Positions 42,939 through 50,873 of a stretch of 64,000 nucleotides of DNA are shown here, piece by piece. Position numbers and translations under genes: made by a program. This DNA is from Geomonas sp. RF6. Lineage in GTDB: Bacteria > Desulfobacterota > Desulfuromonadia > Geobacterales > Geobacteraceae. Each line of letters opens with the position of its first letter. Positions within the stretch are counted from its first letter, which is position 1. The stretch lies in assembly GCF_021044625.1 (NCBI RefSeq), contig NZ_CP087999.1, forward strand, positions 4,919,001 through 4,983,000, read 5' to 3'. The notes under the pieces are model-generated. The model was not told where the DNA came from, did no database searches, and was given only the letters and a program-made list of their open reading frames with translations.

Positions 42939-43547
42939 ATGGTCCGGAAAGACTTCTACAAGGCACTTGGAGTCAGTAAAGGTGCGCAGCAGGAAGAGAT
43001 ACTGAAAGCGTATCGAAGGCTTGCCCAGAGATATCACCCCGATGTCAACGGCTCTCCGGGAGCGGAGGACAAGTTCAAGGAGATCGCTGCGGCTTACGAG
43101 ATACTGGGAGATGCGGAGAAGCGCCGGCAGTACGACAGGGACCAGAAAGGCATTTTCCGGTGGCCTGCCGATCTCTGGCGTCCGAGGGATGCGGGGCACC
43201 CCTCCCCGCGCAGCGGCGAGCACGGCCTTCATGGAGTTGTTTCAAGAGATTCAGCAGAGGCACTTTCAGGTGGAGGATGGGGGCGACGCGGAGAAGATCG
43301 TGAGGTGATTTTGGAGATACCGGTGGACGATGCCCGGCGTGGCGCCTTCAAGACCATAGAGCTCGTCAGGGTTCTCCGCGACAGCTACGGCGCAACCCAG
43401 AGGGTGCGCGAGTTCCTGGTGGTGGAAGTGCCTCGCGGCGCGACTGCCGGGTCATTCATCATATTGCGCGGACATGGCAGCCCCGGTCAAGAAGGAGGTG
43501 CCGACGGTGACCTTTTTCTCAGGCTGCGAATAGTACCGGATGACTGA
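42939..43547 (+). CDS. Short DnaJ-domain protein
   Basis: I start at the ATG at 42939 (202 residues); a TTG five codons earlier is the alternative. Residues 1-68 are a J domain with the HPD motif (YHPDVNG), which would stimulate DnaK ATPase. Instead of a Gly/Phe linker and zinc fingers there is a short basic linker (about 70-115). One C-terminal beta domain follows (about 117-202, [21 protein letters not shown] ... [13 protein letters not shown]) in place of the usual two plus dimerisation tail. Compared with CbpA (about 306 residues) it is strongly reduced. No dnaK or grpE is nearby. Confidence 0.85.
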   Translation: MVRKDFYKALGVSKGAQQEEILKAYRRLAQRYHPDVNGSPGAEDKFKEIAAAYEILGDAEKRRQYDRDQKGIFRWPADLWRPRDAGHPSPRSGEHGLHGVVSRDSAEALSGGGWGRRGEDREVILEIPVDDARRGAFKTIELVRVLRDSYGATQRVREFLVVEVPRGATAGSFIILRGHGSPGQEGGADGDLFLRLRIVPDD

Positions 43548-43578
43548 CCGGAACAACAGAGGGTTGCCAAACCAAGGG

Positions 43579-43605
43579 AAATCCCCCCTGTCGCCCCTTC
43601 GCAAA
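43579..43605 (+). repeat. Interspersed palindromic element, copy C (head only)
   Basis: Starts AAATCCCCCCTGTCGCCCC and runs into CTTCGCAAAGGG, then diverges from the other copies. Confidence 0.6.
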
Positions 43606-43659
43606 GGGTCTTCCGGGAATTCAGGGGAACGCGCTACAAAGAATCCCGGTGCCCCCACG

Positions 43660-43752
43660 CTGGAGCGTAGGCATCTTGCCTGCGATGGCGGCGCAGCCGC
43701 CACAGGCCGCGCGGCTGGCGCCGCGGTACAGGCTGGGAAGCCTGTGCTCCAG
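43660..43752. repeat. Long palindromic element (CTGGAGC ... GCTCCAG)
   Basis: The outer arms CTGGAGC/GCTCCAG and inner arms GGCATCTTGCCTG and CAGGCTGGGAAGCC pair imperfectly across a GC-rich centre (GGCGGCGCAGCCGCC is itself self-complementary). It looks like a mobile palindromic repeat rather than a gene. Confidence 0.6.
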
Positions 43753-43970
43753 CGCGGCGCCAGTAGTGTCCCCTCACGTCAACGGAAGCGACCGGGCTCA
43801 ATTCCCGGAATTCCCGGATGAACCTTCGCCAAGGGGGGAACGCGACACACCGAGCACTCCTAGTGCGGGAGACTGGGATGGTTCCATCGAAGGGACGAAG
43901 GTAGGCTGTTGTTCTTCCGGCAATTCGGAACTTGGGGAGTGTCGGCTCTCAAACGAGAAGCGCTACTGCG

Positions 43971-44005
43971 TTCCCCCCTTTGCGAAGGGGGGACAGGGGG
44001 GATTT
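43971..44005 (-). repeat. Interspersed palindromic element, copy D
   Basis: On the minus strand AAATCCCCCC begins the head, followed by the palindrome CCCTTCGCAAAGGGGGGAA. It lies 49 bases before the stop of the histidine kinase gene. Confidence 0.65.
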
Positions 44006-44054
44006 TCGTTATCCGAGCATCTCCTCCATGGGGCACGACGTGGCCATGCCCCAC

Positions 44055-46085
44055 TCAGGTTTCTGCGCTGCCAACGACAGCACTGATGACGTGGCTCAGA
44101 TCATCCGCGCTGTACGGCTTCACCAGCACGCCGCTGAACCCGTATTCCCGGAACTCCGCCATTACAGGGTCGTCAGCGTACCCGCTCGATACCACTGCCT
44201 TTACGGCGGGGTCCTCGAGAAGGAGGGCCGAAACAACTTCCTTCCCCCCCATCCCGCCCGGTACCGTGAGATCCATGATGACGGCGGCATACCTGCTGCT
44301 CTCCCTTAGGCTGCGGCGGTAGGCAACCAGCGCCGCCTCGCCATCCGCCACAACGTCGACCCGGTAGCCGAGTTGCTCGAGGAGTGCCTGCCCCACCTCG
44401 CGTATCAGCGGCTCATCGTCCATGAGCAGGATCCGTCCGCACCCCGTCTGCCCGTTGGAAAGTGTGACCGGCTCAGGTGACGGTTGTGGAGGACAGGCTG
44501 GAAGCGTGACGGTGAAGGAGGTGCCCAGCCCCGGGACCGAATCGACGCGGATCTTTCCGTCGTGGTTCTTGATGATGGAATAACAGCTGGTGAGCCCCAA
44601 CCCGCTCCCTTTTTTGGTGCTGAAGTAGGGATCAAAAATCTTTGACCTGATGTTTTCGGCAATCCCGGTACCGGTGTCACGAATCGAGAAGCTGACGGTG
44701 GGCTCCCCACTCGCAGTGAGGGAGCGGAGTGACTCGACGGTGACGCTCCCCCCCTCGGGCATAGCTTGAATAGCGTTCAGCACCAGGTTGTGCACCACCT
44801 GCCCCAACTGCCCCTCATCGGCCTGGAGAAGAAGTTTTTCAGGCGCCAGCCGGAAATCGCAACGCACGTTCGAGCCGAGTGCAGCGAAAGTGACGGCATC
44901 GTGCAGAAGATCATTCAGCAACACCGTCTTGCGAACAGGTTTTCCGCCGCGGGCGAAGGTCAGGAGTTGCTGGGTCAGCCCCCGTGCACGCACAATACCC
45001 CGCTCACTCTCCCTGAGATGCTCGACCACCTCCACCTCGGAGGTACGGGAGCGGGCCAGAGAGACATAGCCGAGGATGATGGTGAGGACATTGTTGAAGT
45101 CGTGGGCGATGCCGCCTGCCAGTACCCCGAGAGACTCGAGCTTCTGGGTTCTCAGCATCTCCTCGCGCGCCTGCCGCTGCTCAGTTATGTCATCGATTAT
45201 GCCGACATACCCGGCTACCCCTCCGCCGGGGGAAAAATATGGATGCGCGAGCCCCCGTACCCACACCGGTCGCTGTCCGTTCGGTATCTGAAACTCGTGC
45301 TCGAAGGGCGCTCCTGCAGCGACCGCAGTACTCCACGACGACAGTATCCGTTCCCGATCTTCAGGATAAAGGATGCCGGACCACGATACCCCTTGAGCGT
45401 CTTCTGCGCCGGCGCCGAGAAGATCCCGCAGCCGGGGGTTTGCGTAAATGCAATTTCCGTCTGCACCGGTCATGAAAATCCCGATCGGTGCGGCCGCACA
45501 GAGGGTACGGAACAACTCCTCGCTGTCACGCAAGGCCCGGTGTGCCGCCGCAAGTTCCGCGGTTCTTGCCTCGACCCGCGCCTCCAGCTCGGCATTTGCG
45601 CGCTCGAGCGCTTCCTCCGACTCCCTGCGGGCCGTGATGTCGATATGCTGGATAACGGCGTTGGTGACGATACCGCCCTCGTCGTTGACGGCAAAGATGG
45701 TGACGTCCAGTGTCACCCGGGCATGCTTCTCCAACTGGAGGTGCTCCACTCTCGAGCTGTCGTACCTGATCTCGAAGCGGGCGGTCTCCCCGAGCTCGAA
45801 AACCCGTTCCACCAGAGGGAGAAAGCCCTGCTCCCTGACAAGGTTGTCCTGGAGGACGTTGTATTTGCCGACTACGTCGTCTTCTGTCACGTTGAGCAGT
45901 TGGAGACAGGCGCGGTTTATCCTGATGAGGGTGCCGGAGCGGTCGGATATCCAGGTGGGGTTCGGTGTCTGTGCGAGGATGTGGTCGATCAGACGGCAGC
46001 TGTTGGCTAGGTCGAGACTGGAGACCATGCAGCACGCTCTCGACGTGCCATTATCCTCGGACGGATCAAGGCTCTCATTTACCAT
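44055..46085 (-). CDS. Soluble hybrid histidine kinase (PAS-PAS-HisKA-HATPase-REC)
   Basis: A protein of 676 residues with no membrane helix. Two PAS domains (about 30-150 and 190-305) are joined by a coiled coil (ESEEALERANAELEARVEARTAELAAAH). The dimerisation domain carries GGIAHDFNN with phospho-acceptor H328. The ATPase domain has NAIQAMPEGG (N box), DTGTGI and KKGSGLGL (G boxes). A C-terminal receiver (about 550-670) has D605 in IMDLTVPGG and VKPYS. The HDFNN form places it in the group of kinases that often end in a receiver. No partner regulator gene adjoins; the signal is likely cytosolic and sensed by the PAS domains. Confidence 0.94.
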   Translation of the reverse strand: MVNESLDPSEDNGTSRACCMVSSLDLANSCRLIDHILAQTPNPTWISDRSGTLIRINRACLQLLNVTEDDVVGKYNVLQDNLVREQGFLPLVERVFELGETARFEIRYDSSRVEHLQLEKHARVTLDVTIFAVNDEGGIVTNAVIQHIDITARRESEEALERANAELEARVEARTAELAAAHRALRDSEELFRTLCAAAPIGIFMTGADGNCIYANPRLRDLLGAGAEDAQGVSWSGILYPEDRERILSSWSTAVAAGAPFEHEFQIPNGQRPVWVRGLAHPYFSPGGGVAGYVGIIDDITEQRQAREEMLRTQKLESLGVLAGGIAHDFNNVLTIILGYVSLARSRTSEVEVVEHLRESERGIVRARGLTQQLLTFARGGKPVRKTVLLNDLLHDAVTFAALGSNVRCDFRLAPEKLLLQADEGQLGQVVHNLVLNAIQAMPEGGSVTVESLRSLTASGEPTVSFSIRDTGTGIAENIRSKIFDPYFSTKKGSGLGLTSCYSIIKNHDGKIRVDSVPGLGTSFTVTLPACPPQPSPEPVTLSNGQTGCGRILLMDDEPLIREVGQALLEQLGYRVDVVADGEAALVAYRRSLRESSRYAAVIMDLTVPGGMGGKEVVSALLLEDPAVKAVVSSGYADDPVMAEFREYGFSGVLVKPYSADDLSHVISAVVGSAET

Positions 46086-46403
46086 TTGTTACCCCGGCGG
46101 TGAAGGGATGCGGTTCCAGAGAATCGGCAATCGATGTACAATGGGAGCCGCGAATATAGCAAAAAGGAGGGAACAAATATAGCTTGATCATCAACTTGTC
46201 CGCCAACGTGTGGCAAGGATCACAAAGCTCCTGCGATTTCACGCACTCCATCCTTGTGACAAACAGCAATTGCAATAAATGAGGAGCTGTGTAGAATAGC
46301 TGCCGGCTGCATCCTGCATTCTCACTTACTCCGGCTGCAGGTGACAGACCTGCTCCGGACGCTCATGTTTCACATCCAAATGTAATGAAGAGGAGGAAAA
46401 GTA
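46086..46403. other. Divergent intergenic region between kinase and rubrerythrin genes
   Basis: Holds the likely rubrerythrin promoter at 46270-46297 and imperfect dyads (CAAGGAT near 46213 and ATCCTTG near 46250). No gene is seen. Confidence 0.45.
46270..46297 (+). promoter_or_regulatory. Possible sigma-70 promoter of rubrerythrin
   Basis: TTGCAA and TAGAAT are separated by 16 bases, leaving a leader of about 100 bases before the ATG at 46404. Confidence 0.4.
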
Positions 46404-46940
46404 ATGCCCGACATCAAAGGGAGCAAGACGGAAAAGAACCTGATGGAAGCTTTCGCCGGCGAATCTCAGGCACGAAACAAGTACACCTACTTCGCTTCTG
46501 TGGCGAAAAAAGAAGGGTACGAGAAGATCGCCGCCATTTTCCAGGAGACTGCCGACAACGAGAAGGAGCACGCGAAGCTGCACCTCAAGCATCTCGCCGG
46601 AATCGGATCAACCATCGACAACCTTCGTGCATCTGCCGCCGGTGAGCTCGATGAGCACTCCGACATGTATCCGCGCATGGCCAGGGAAGCGAGGGAAGAA
46701 GGTTTTGCGGAAATCGCCGCCCTCTTTGAAGGAATAGCGGCGATAGAAAAAGCGCACCAGGAGCGCTTCCTCAAGCTCCTTGCTGAAGTGGAGGCGCAGA
46801 CCTTCTTCGCCAAAGGCGAGACCGTGCGCTGGAGATGCAGAAATTGCGGGCATCTGCATCAATCGACTGAAGCACCGAAATGTTGCCCGGTGTGCAACCA
46901 TCCCCAGGCGTACTTCGAGCTCGTCGAGGACCATTACTAG
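46404..46940 (+). CDS. Rubrerythrin
   Basis: A protein of 178 residues with a GAGGAGG site before the ATG. The ferritin-like four-helix domain (1-140) carries the di-iron ligands in E-x6-Y patterns: EAFAGESQARNKY, ETADNEKEHAKLH, REAREEGF and EGIAAIEKAHQERF. The C-terminal rubredoxin-like domain has two metal-binding pairs, CRNC (about 150) and CPVC (about 166). It reduces hydrogen peroxide to water in anaerobes, taking electrons from rubredoxin-type carriers. A strong terminator follows, so it is a single-gene unit. Confidence 0.96.
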   Translation: MPDIKGSKTEKNLMEAFAGESQARNKYTYFASVAKKEGYEKIAAIFQETADNEKEHAKLHLKHLAGIGSTIDNLRASAAGELDEHSDMYPRMAREAREEGFAEIAALFEGIAAIEKAHQERFLKLLAEVEAQTFFAKGETVRWRCRNCGHLHQSTEAPKCCPVCNHPQAYFELVEDHY

Positions 46941-46970
46941 ACGGTTCTGCAGAAGTCGAATTGAAAAGTC

Positions 46971-47009
46971 AAAAAAGAGCCGGGGCGGCGATGCCTTGGC
47001 TCTTTTTTT
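46971..47009 (+). terminator. Rho-independent terminator after rubrerythrin
   Basis: AAAAAAGAGCC pairs with GGCTCTTTTTT around a 16-base loop and ends in seven T. Confidence 0.85.
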
Positions 47010-47061
47010 GGTTCTTCCCTCTACTTCGACGAATTCGGCGAGAGGCGGCCGGAACTGTCAT

Positions 47062-47129
47062 TTCGATATACATAAAAACAGATTGACTCCAGGCGTATTC
47101 GAGGGTAATTTGTTTTTACAAATATCGAA
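47062..47129. promoter_or_regulatory. Dyad operator flanking the promoter of the ArsR-GIY-YIG gene
   Basis: The left arm TTCGATATACATAAAAACA (47062-47080) and right arm TGTTTTTACAAATATCGAA (47111-47129) are inverted copies with three mismatches. They sit on either side of the -35 and -10 boxes, an arrangement suited to autorepression by the ArsR-type domain encoded just downstream. Confidence 0.55.
47083..47111 (+). promoter_or_regulatory. Sigma-70 promoter of the ArsR-GIY-YIG gene
   Basis: TTGACT (-35) and TAATTT (-10) are separated by exactly 17 bases; the expected start lies in the right operator arm. Confidence 0.6.
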
Positions 47130-47144
47130 TTGAAAGAGGTAGAT

Positions 47145-48161
47145 ATGAAACCAGAACAGTGCATCGCCATCATGAAGGCTCTCGCGGACCAATCGCGGCT
47201 GGGCATCATCAACTCCCTGCTGGACCGATCCCAATACGTGGAGGAAATCGCCAGCAGACACGGGCTGGCACCGTCCACCGTCTCCTTTCATCTGCGTAAG
47301 CTCGAACAGGCTGGGCTCGTAACCAGCCACAAAGAGCAGTATTACGCCATGGTGCGAGCAAACGATGCGGTGTTCGACACCACCCTCCGGGAGATCGTCT
47401 CGGTACCCCCTGTCAATCGCGAGTTGCAGGATGTGCGGATGGAAGAGTACCGCCGGAAGGTGCTTACAAGCTTCTTTATGGATGGCAGGCTCGAAAAGCT
47501 GCCGGCTCAACATAAAAAGAGACTTATCGTGCTGGAGCAGTTTGCCAGCCGATTTGAATCGGGGCGCCGCTACAGCGAGCAGGAGGTGACGGATCTCATC
47601 CTGCCGCTTTTCCATGACTACTGCATGATCCGGCGGCTCCTGGTAGAGGAAGGGCTGGTGCGCAGGGAAGGCGCGACGTACTGGCGGGAAAAGGACCTCC
47701 CCTCCCCTGCCGCTGAGGCGCTGCCGCAGGCGCTCCAAAAGGGACCAAAGAGCACCACTCAAGAGACGCGGCGTACGGAACTAAAGCGTGCTTACAAGGA
47801 GAGGGCACCGGAGATGGGAATCTACCAGATCCGCAACAAGGTGAACGGAAAGATCTATGTCGGAAGCAGCAGAAATCTGGAGGGGACCCGCAACAGCAGG
47901 CTCTTTCAGCTGCGGATGGGAAAGATCGTCTTCAACAGGGAATTGCAGGCCGACGTGACAGAATATGGTGCCGATAGCTTCGAGTTCACGACAGTAGACG
48001 TACTCGACACAGGAAAAGGAGCGGGAGACGTGCCGCAGCGCCTTGCAGCCCTTGAACTGGAGTGGCTGGCAAAGCTGCAACCCTTCGGCGAGCGAGGGTA
48101 CAACAGTGAAAGAGGGTATCGCCGCGCGTTGGAGCGGCTGACGCCAAATAAAGAGGATTAG
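47145..48161 (+). CDS. ArsR-type HTH / DUF2087 / GIY-YIG nuclease fusion protein
   Basis: The ATG at 47145 (338 residues) follows AGAGGT; a TTG five codons earlier is less likely. Residues 1-85 are a winged helix of the ArsR kind (LADQSRLGIINSLL, EEIASRHGLAPSTVSFHLRKLEQAGLV). It lacks the classic metal-binding CVC motif, so metal sensing is doubtful. Residues about 100-182 match DUF2087 (LPAQHKKRLIVLEQFASRFE ... YCMIRRLLVEEGLVRR), commonly fused to such HTH domains. Residues 223-325 are a GIY-YIG domain: GIYQIRN, KIYVGSSRN with YVG for YIG, and a downstream Glu (ALELEWLAKLQP). The combination suggests a regulator with a nuclease or nuclease-derived DNA-binding tail. The dyad around its promoter points to autoregulation. 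Confidence 0.88.
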   Translation: MKPEQCIAIMKALADQSRLGIINSLLDRSQYVEEIASRHGLAPSTVSFHLRKLEQAGLVTSHKEQYYAMVRANDAVFDTTLREIVSVPPVNRELQDVRMEEYRRKVLTSFFMDGRLEKLPAQHKKRLIVLEQFASRFESGRRYSEQEVTDLILPLFHDYCMIRRLLVEEGLVRREGATYWREKDLPSPAAEALPQALQKGPKSTTQETRRTELKRAYKERAPEMGIYQIRNKVNGKIYVGSSRNLEGTRNSRLFQLRMGKIVFNRELQADVTEYGADSFEFTTVDVLDTGKGAGDVPQRLAALELEWLAKLQPFGERGYNSERGYRRALERLTPNKED

Positions 48162-48268
48162 TCTCTTCCTCACCGCACATGCCACTTCGCATAACAAAGG
48201 AGCGGCAAGAGATAGCAGTCAGAGGGCCTAGAACGGATTATGGGTGACCCAAAGGAATGACGTGGCGT

Positions 48269-49084
48269 CTACTTGACCCACCTGGGGCTGGTCAGCTCTA
48301 TCTGCCAGACCGGTCCCTCGGGGTAGAGCGGTCCCTCGAAGCGCACGAAGGCGGGCACCTCCGAGGTCATCACCCAAAGATGATTGTCGGGCGGCAGCCG
48401 CCCCAACAAAGCAGCAGGGATCTTCAGCCCGACGCCGAGCTTCGGCTTCAGGACATAGTGGAGCACGCTCTTCTCGATTGCACCGACCATGACCTTGTTC
48501 TTGCCCGAAGGGACGAGATCAAGTCCGATGACTCTTGGTGCCGGGGTAAACGCCACCAGATGAACACTCTCGCCCCCACCCTCGCGGAGATTCTTGGCTA
48601 TTATCGGGATCATGCCGTTGTAGAGATCGGAGGGGAAGTCAAACTTCCCCTCGTACACCTTCTCAGCCTTTCCATGTGGCTTGACGACCACGCGATATTT
48701 TCCTGAAGCTCGTTCGAGGGTCGCAGACATGTCCTGCTTGAAGGCAGGCCCCTTGTGCACCAGCCGGTAGCTCTGCATGGTGAAGGAATTCTTTTGCGTG
48801 AAACGGACGGTTTCATCAAAAAGGGAGCCGTCCTTGAAGTAGAATACCGTCCTGGTCTCCACCTCACCGTTTTCCTGCTTTACCTGAAGAAAGTCCCCCG
48901 ATGCCACTAGTGCCCCATCCGTCGATTGAAGCACCAGGAAGCCGCGCACGATACCTTCTGAATAGCGCACCGAAACAGGAGCGGCAGCGGCAGAGGTACT
49001 CCAGACAACGATCACGAGCAGGAGGAGCAGCCGGGCGAAGTACCGAGCGTTACGAGCTGGCATGAAGCTATGAAGTGGTCTCAC
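48269..49084 (-). CDS. Exported protein, DUF3108-like
   Basis: A GTG start at 49084 (271 residues) has GAGGAG at good spacing; an internal ATG seven codons later is the alternative. A signal peptide (about 16-35, FARLLLLLVIVVWSTSAAAA) is followed by a beta-rich periplasmic domain with regularly spaced strands (TRTVFYFKDGSLFDETVRFTQ, YRVVVKPHGKAEKVYEG, HLWVMTSEVPAFVRFEGPLYPEG). This resembles DUF3108/lipoprotein-carrier-like half-barrels, but I am not certain of the family. There are no catalytic motifs. It ends in the strand WQIELTSPRWVK. Its role is unknown. Confidence 0.7.
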   Translation of the reverse strand: MRPLHSFMPARNARYFARLLLLLVIVVWSTSAAAAPVSVRYSEGIVRGFLVLQSTDGALVASGDFLQVKQENGEVETRTVFYFKDGSLFDETVRFTQKNSFTMQSYRLVHKGPAFKQDMSATLERASGKYRVVVKPHGKAEKVYEGKFDFPSDLYNGMIPIIAKNLREGGGESVHLVAFTPAPRVIGLDLVPSGKNKVMVGAIEKSVLHYVLKPKLGVGLKIPAALLGRLPPDNHLWVMTSEVPAFVRFEGPLYPEGPVWQIELTSPRWVK

Positions 49085-49329
49085 AAACTTCTCCTCGTTG
49101 CGCCGCCCCCTGCAGTTTTTACAGTGGCCAAAGCTCCTTCAGGGCCGCACGCCGTATCCGTATAAAACTATACCATCCCCCCCTCCCCTCTTTTCGCCTC
49201 TCCCATCGCGGGATCTGCCACAAAAGCCCCTCGGGCCCGGGCCCCTGCCTCTTCTTTTCCTTTTGGACGTGGAGTAAAATACATTGGAGTGAAGTTACGA
49301 ACACCGTCGCCTTTAAGAGGAGGTCTTCC

Positions 49330-49599
49330 ATGAGAAGAAACCTTAGCGGGATGCACTGGCTGGATATAATTGTCGCTGCTTTGCTGATAATCGGTGGCAT
49401 CAACTGGGGGCTGGTCGGCTTTTTCGAGTTTAATCTTGTGGCGGCCATTTTCGGTGAGGGCACTGCCATGTCGAGAGTAATCTACGCCTTGGTGGGGTTG
49501 AGCGCGCTGTACGAGATCTTCGAGTACACTGTCGGCTTCCGCTCCATGCAGCACCGCTGGTGCGACCTTGAGGCGCCTGCTACTTCTGTCAGACACTGA
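49330..49599 (+). CDS. DUF378 small membrane protein
   Basis: An 89-residue protein with a GAGGAGGT site before the ATG at 49330. Two membrane helices (about 9-28 and 47-63) surround the family signature IGGINWGLVGFFEFNLVAAIFG, typical of DUF378 (YuzA-like) proteins. Function unknown. The last 25 residues are hydrophilic with one cysteine. A terminator lies about 60 bases after the stop. Confidence 0.88.
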   Translation: MRRNLSGMHWLDIIVAALLIIGGINWGLVGFFEFNLVAAIFGEGTAMSRVIYALVGLSALYEIFEYTVGFRSMQHRWCDLEAPATSVRH

Positions 49600-49660
49600 G
49601 GCTGATCACAATCAGGAGCCGTCGGCTCACATAAGGTAGAAGTTTCCGGAAAAACAAAAG

Positions 49661-49700
49661 TGCCGTGGGCCAATCAGCGGGTCCCACGGCATTTCTTTTT
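49661..49700 (+). terminator. Rho-independent terminator after the DUF378 gene
   Basis: TGCCGTGGG pairs with CCCACGGCA around a 13-base loop, followed by TTTCTTTTT. Confidence 0.85.
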
Positions 49701-49865
49701 GATCAGGAGTGAATTACACGAGCCGCCCACTCTCGTCGTCTTTTCAGCAGCGGCGAGCCTGTACGGGGACGCGACCGGGGATGCCGGGCGCTTGACCCCA
49801 GCCCGTTATCAGGATACGATTCGCGGCAAACCACCGATAAACTTCCTTTCGCCCCAGGAGCCGCT

Positions 49866-50822
49866 ATGAGCACTATAGTTTTTCTCAATTCCAGAAAGCT
49901 CGACTTTGACGGCAAGCTCGACTTTTCCCCTCTCGATCAACTCGGAACTTTCACCAGGCACGATTCCAGCGTCGACGGGGAGATCATCAAGAATGTCCAA
50001 GGGCAGGAGGTTGTAATTACCAAGGAACTGCCGGTGGGCGAGGAGCTGATTGCGCGGTTTCCTTCTTCGGTCAAATTGATCTGCGAGGCTGGTACCGGCT
50101 ACAACAACATCGACATCGTCGTCGCCCGGAAAAGGGGGATCGCGGTCTGCAACGTGCCCAATTACAGTACCGAGGCAGTTGCCCAGATGGCCATCACCTT
50201 TATTCTGAACCTCAGCTGCTCGCTCGTTCAACAGCAGATAATGCTGCAACGCGGCGACTTCCACAACTTCACCCATGAACTGCAGGTGCCGCATTTCGAG
50301 GTGCACGGAAAGACGCTCGGCATTATCGGCGGCGGTGCCATCGGCGGTCACACCATGAAGCTTGCGCTCGCCCTCGGCATGCATATCCTGGTGAACCAGC
50401 GCACGCCGAAGGTCTCGGATGACCCGCGAGTCCGGTTCGTCTCCTTTGAGGAGGTAATGAAAAAGAGCGACTTCGTCTCCATCCATTGCCCTCTTACCGC
50501 GCAAACACGGCACCTGATCAACAGGGAATCGCTCGCGCTGATGAGGCCGACCGCCTATATCATCAACACCTCGCGCGGGGGTATCATCAACGAGGCCGAC
50601 CTCATCGAGGCGTTGCGCAACGGCACAATCGCCGGAGCGGGACTCGACGTCCAGGAACAAGAGCCGCCTGAAACGGACAATCCCCTTTTTGCCATGGACA
50701 ACGTCATCATGACTCCGCATATCGGCTGGAAGCGTCTCGAGACCCGTCAGAGGCTTGTGAAACTGACTGCCGACAACATCGCGGCCTTTCTCGCGGAGAG
50801 CCCACTGAACGTTGTTAACTGA
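49866..50822 (+). CDS. NAD-dependent D-2-hydroxyacid dehydrogenase
   Basis: A protein of 318 residues of the D-isomer-specific family (glycerate, lactate, phosphoglycerate or hydroxypyruvate type). The Rossmann fold motif is GIIGGGAIGG (about 155-164). The catalytic triad is R237 (NTSRGG), E266 (QEQEP) and H285 (TPHIGW). There is no C-terminal ACT or extra regulatory domain, so it is not the long SerA form. The substrate cannot be decided; similar proteins are annotated as glycerate dehydrogenase or hydroxypyruvate reductase. It faces the nfeD-like gene, ending 51 bases from its stop. Confidence 0.9.
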   Translation: MSTIVFLNSRKLDFDGKLDFSPLDQLGTFTRHDSSVDGEIIKNVQGQEVVITKELPVGEELIARFPSSVKLICEAGTGYNNIDIVVARKRGIAVCNVPNYSTEAVAQMAITFILNLSCSLVQQQIMLQRGDFHNFTHELQVPHFEVHGKTLGIIGGGAIGGHTMKLALALGMHILVNQRTPKVSDDPRVRFVSFEEVMKKSDFVSIHCPLTAQTRHLINRESLALMRPTAYIINTSRGGIINEADLIEALRNGTIAGAGLDVQEQEPPETDNPLFAMDNVIMTPHIGWKRLETRQRLVKLTADNIAAFLAESPLNVVN

Positions 50823-50873
50823 GTTGCCCCATGGTGGCACCCGGGCTCATCGCCATACGCCCCGATTTTATCG

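Larger units (their letters stand above)
43548..44054. other. Gene-free stretch with several palindromic repeats
   Basis: Contains two heads of the CTTCGCAAAGGGGGG element (43579 and 43971), a CGGATGAACCTTCGCCAAGG piece near 43811-43842 and the palindrome at 43660-43752. No coding frame is convincing. Confidence 0.6.
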
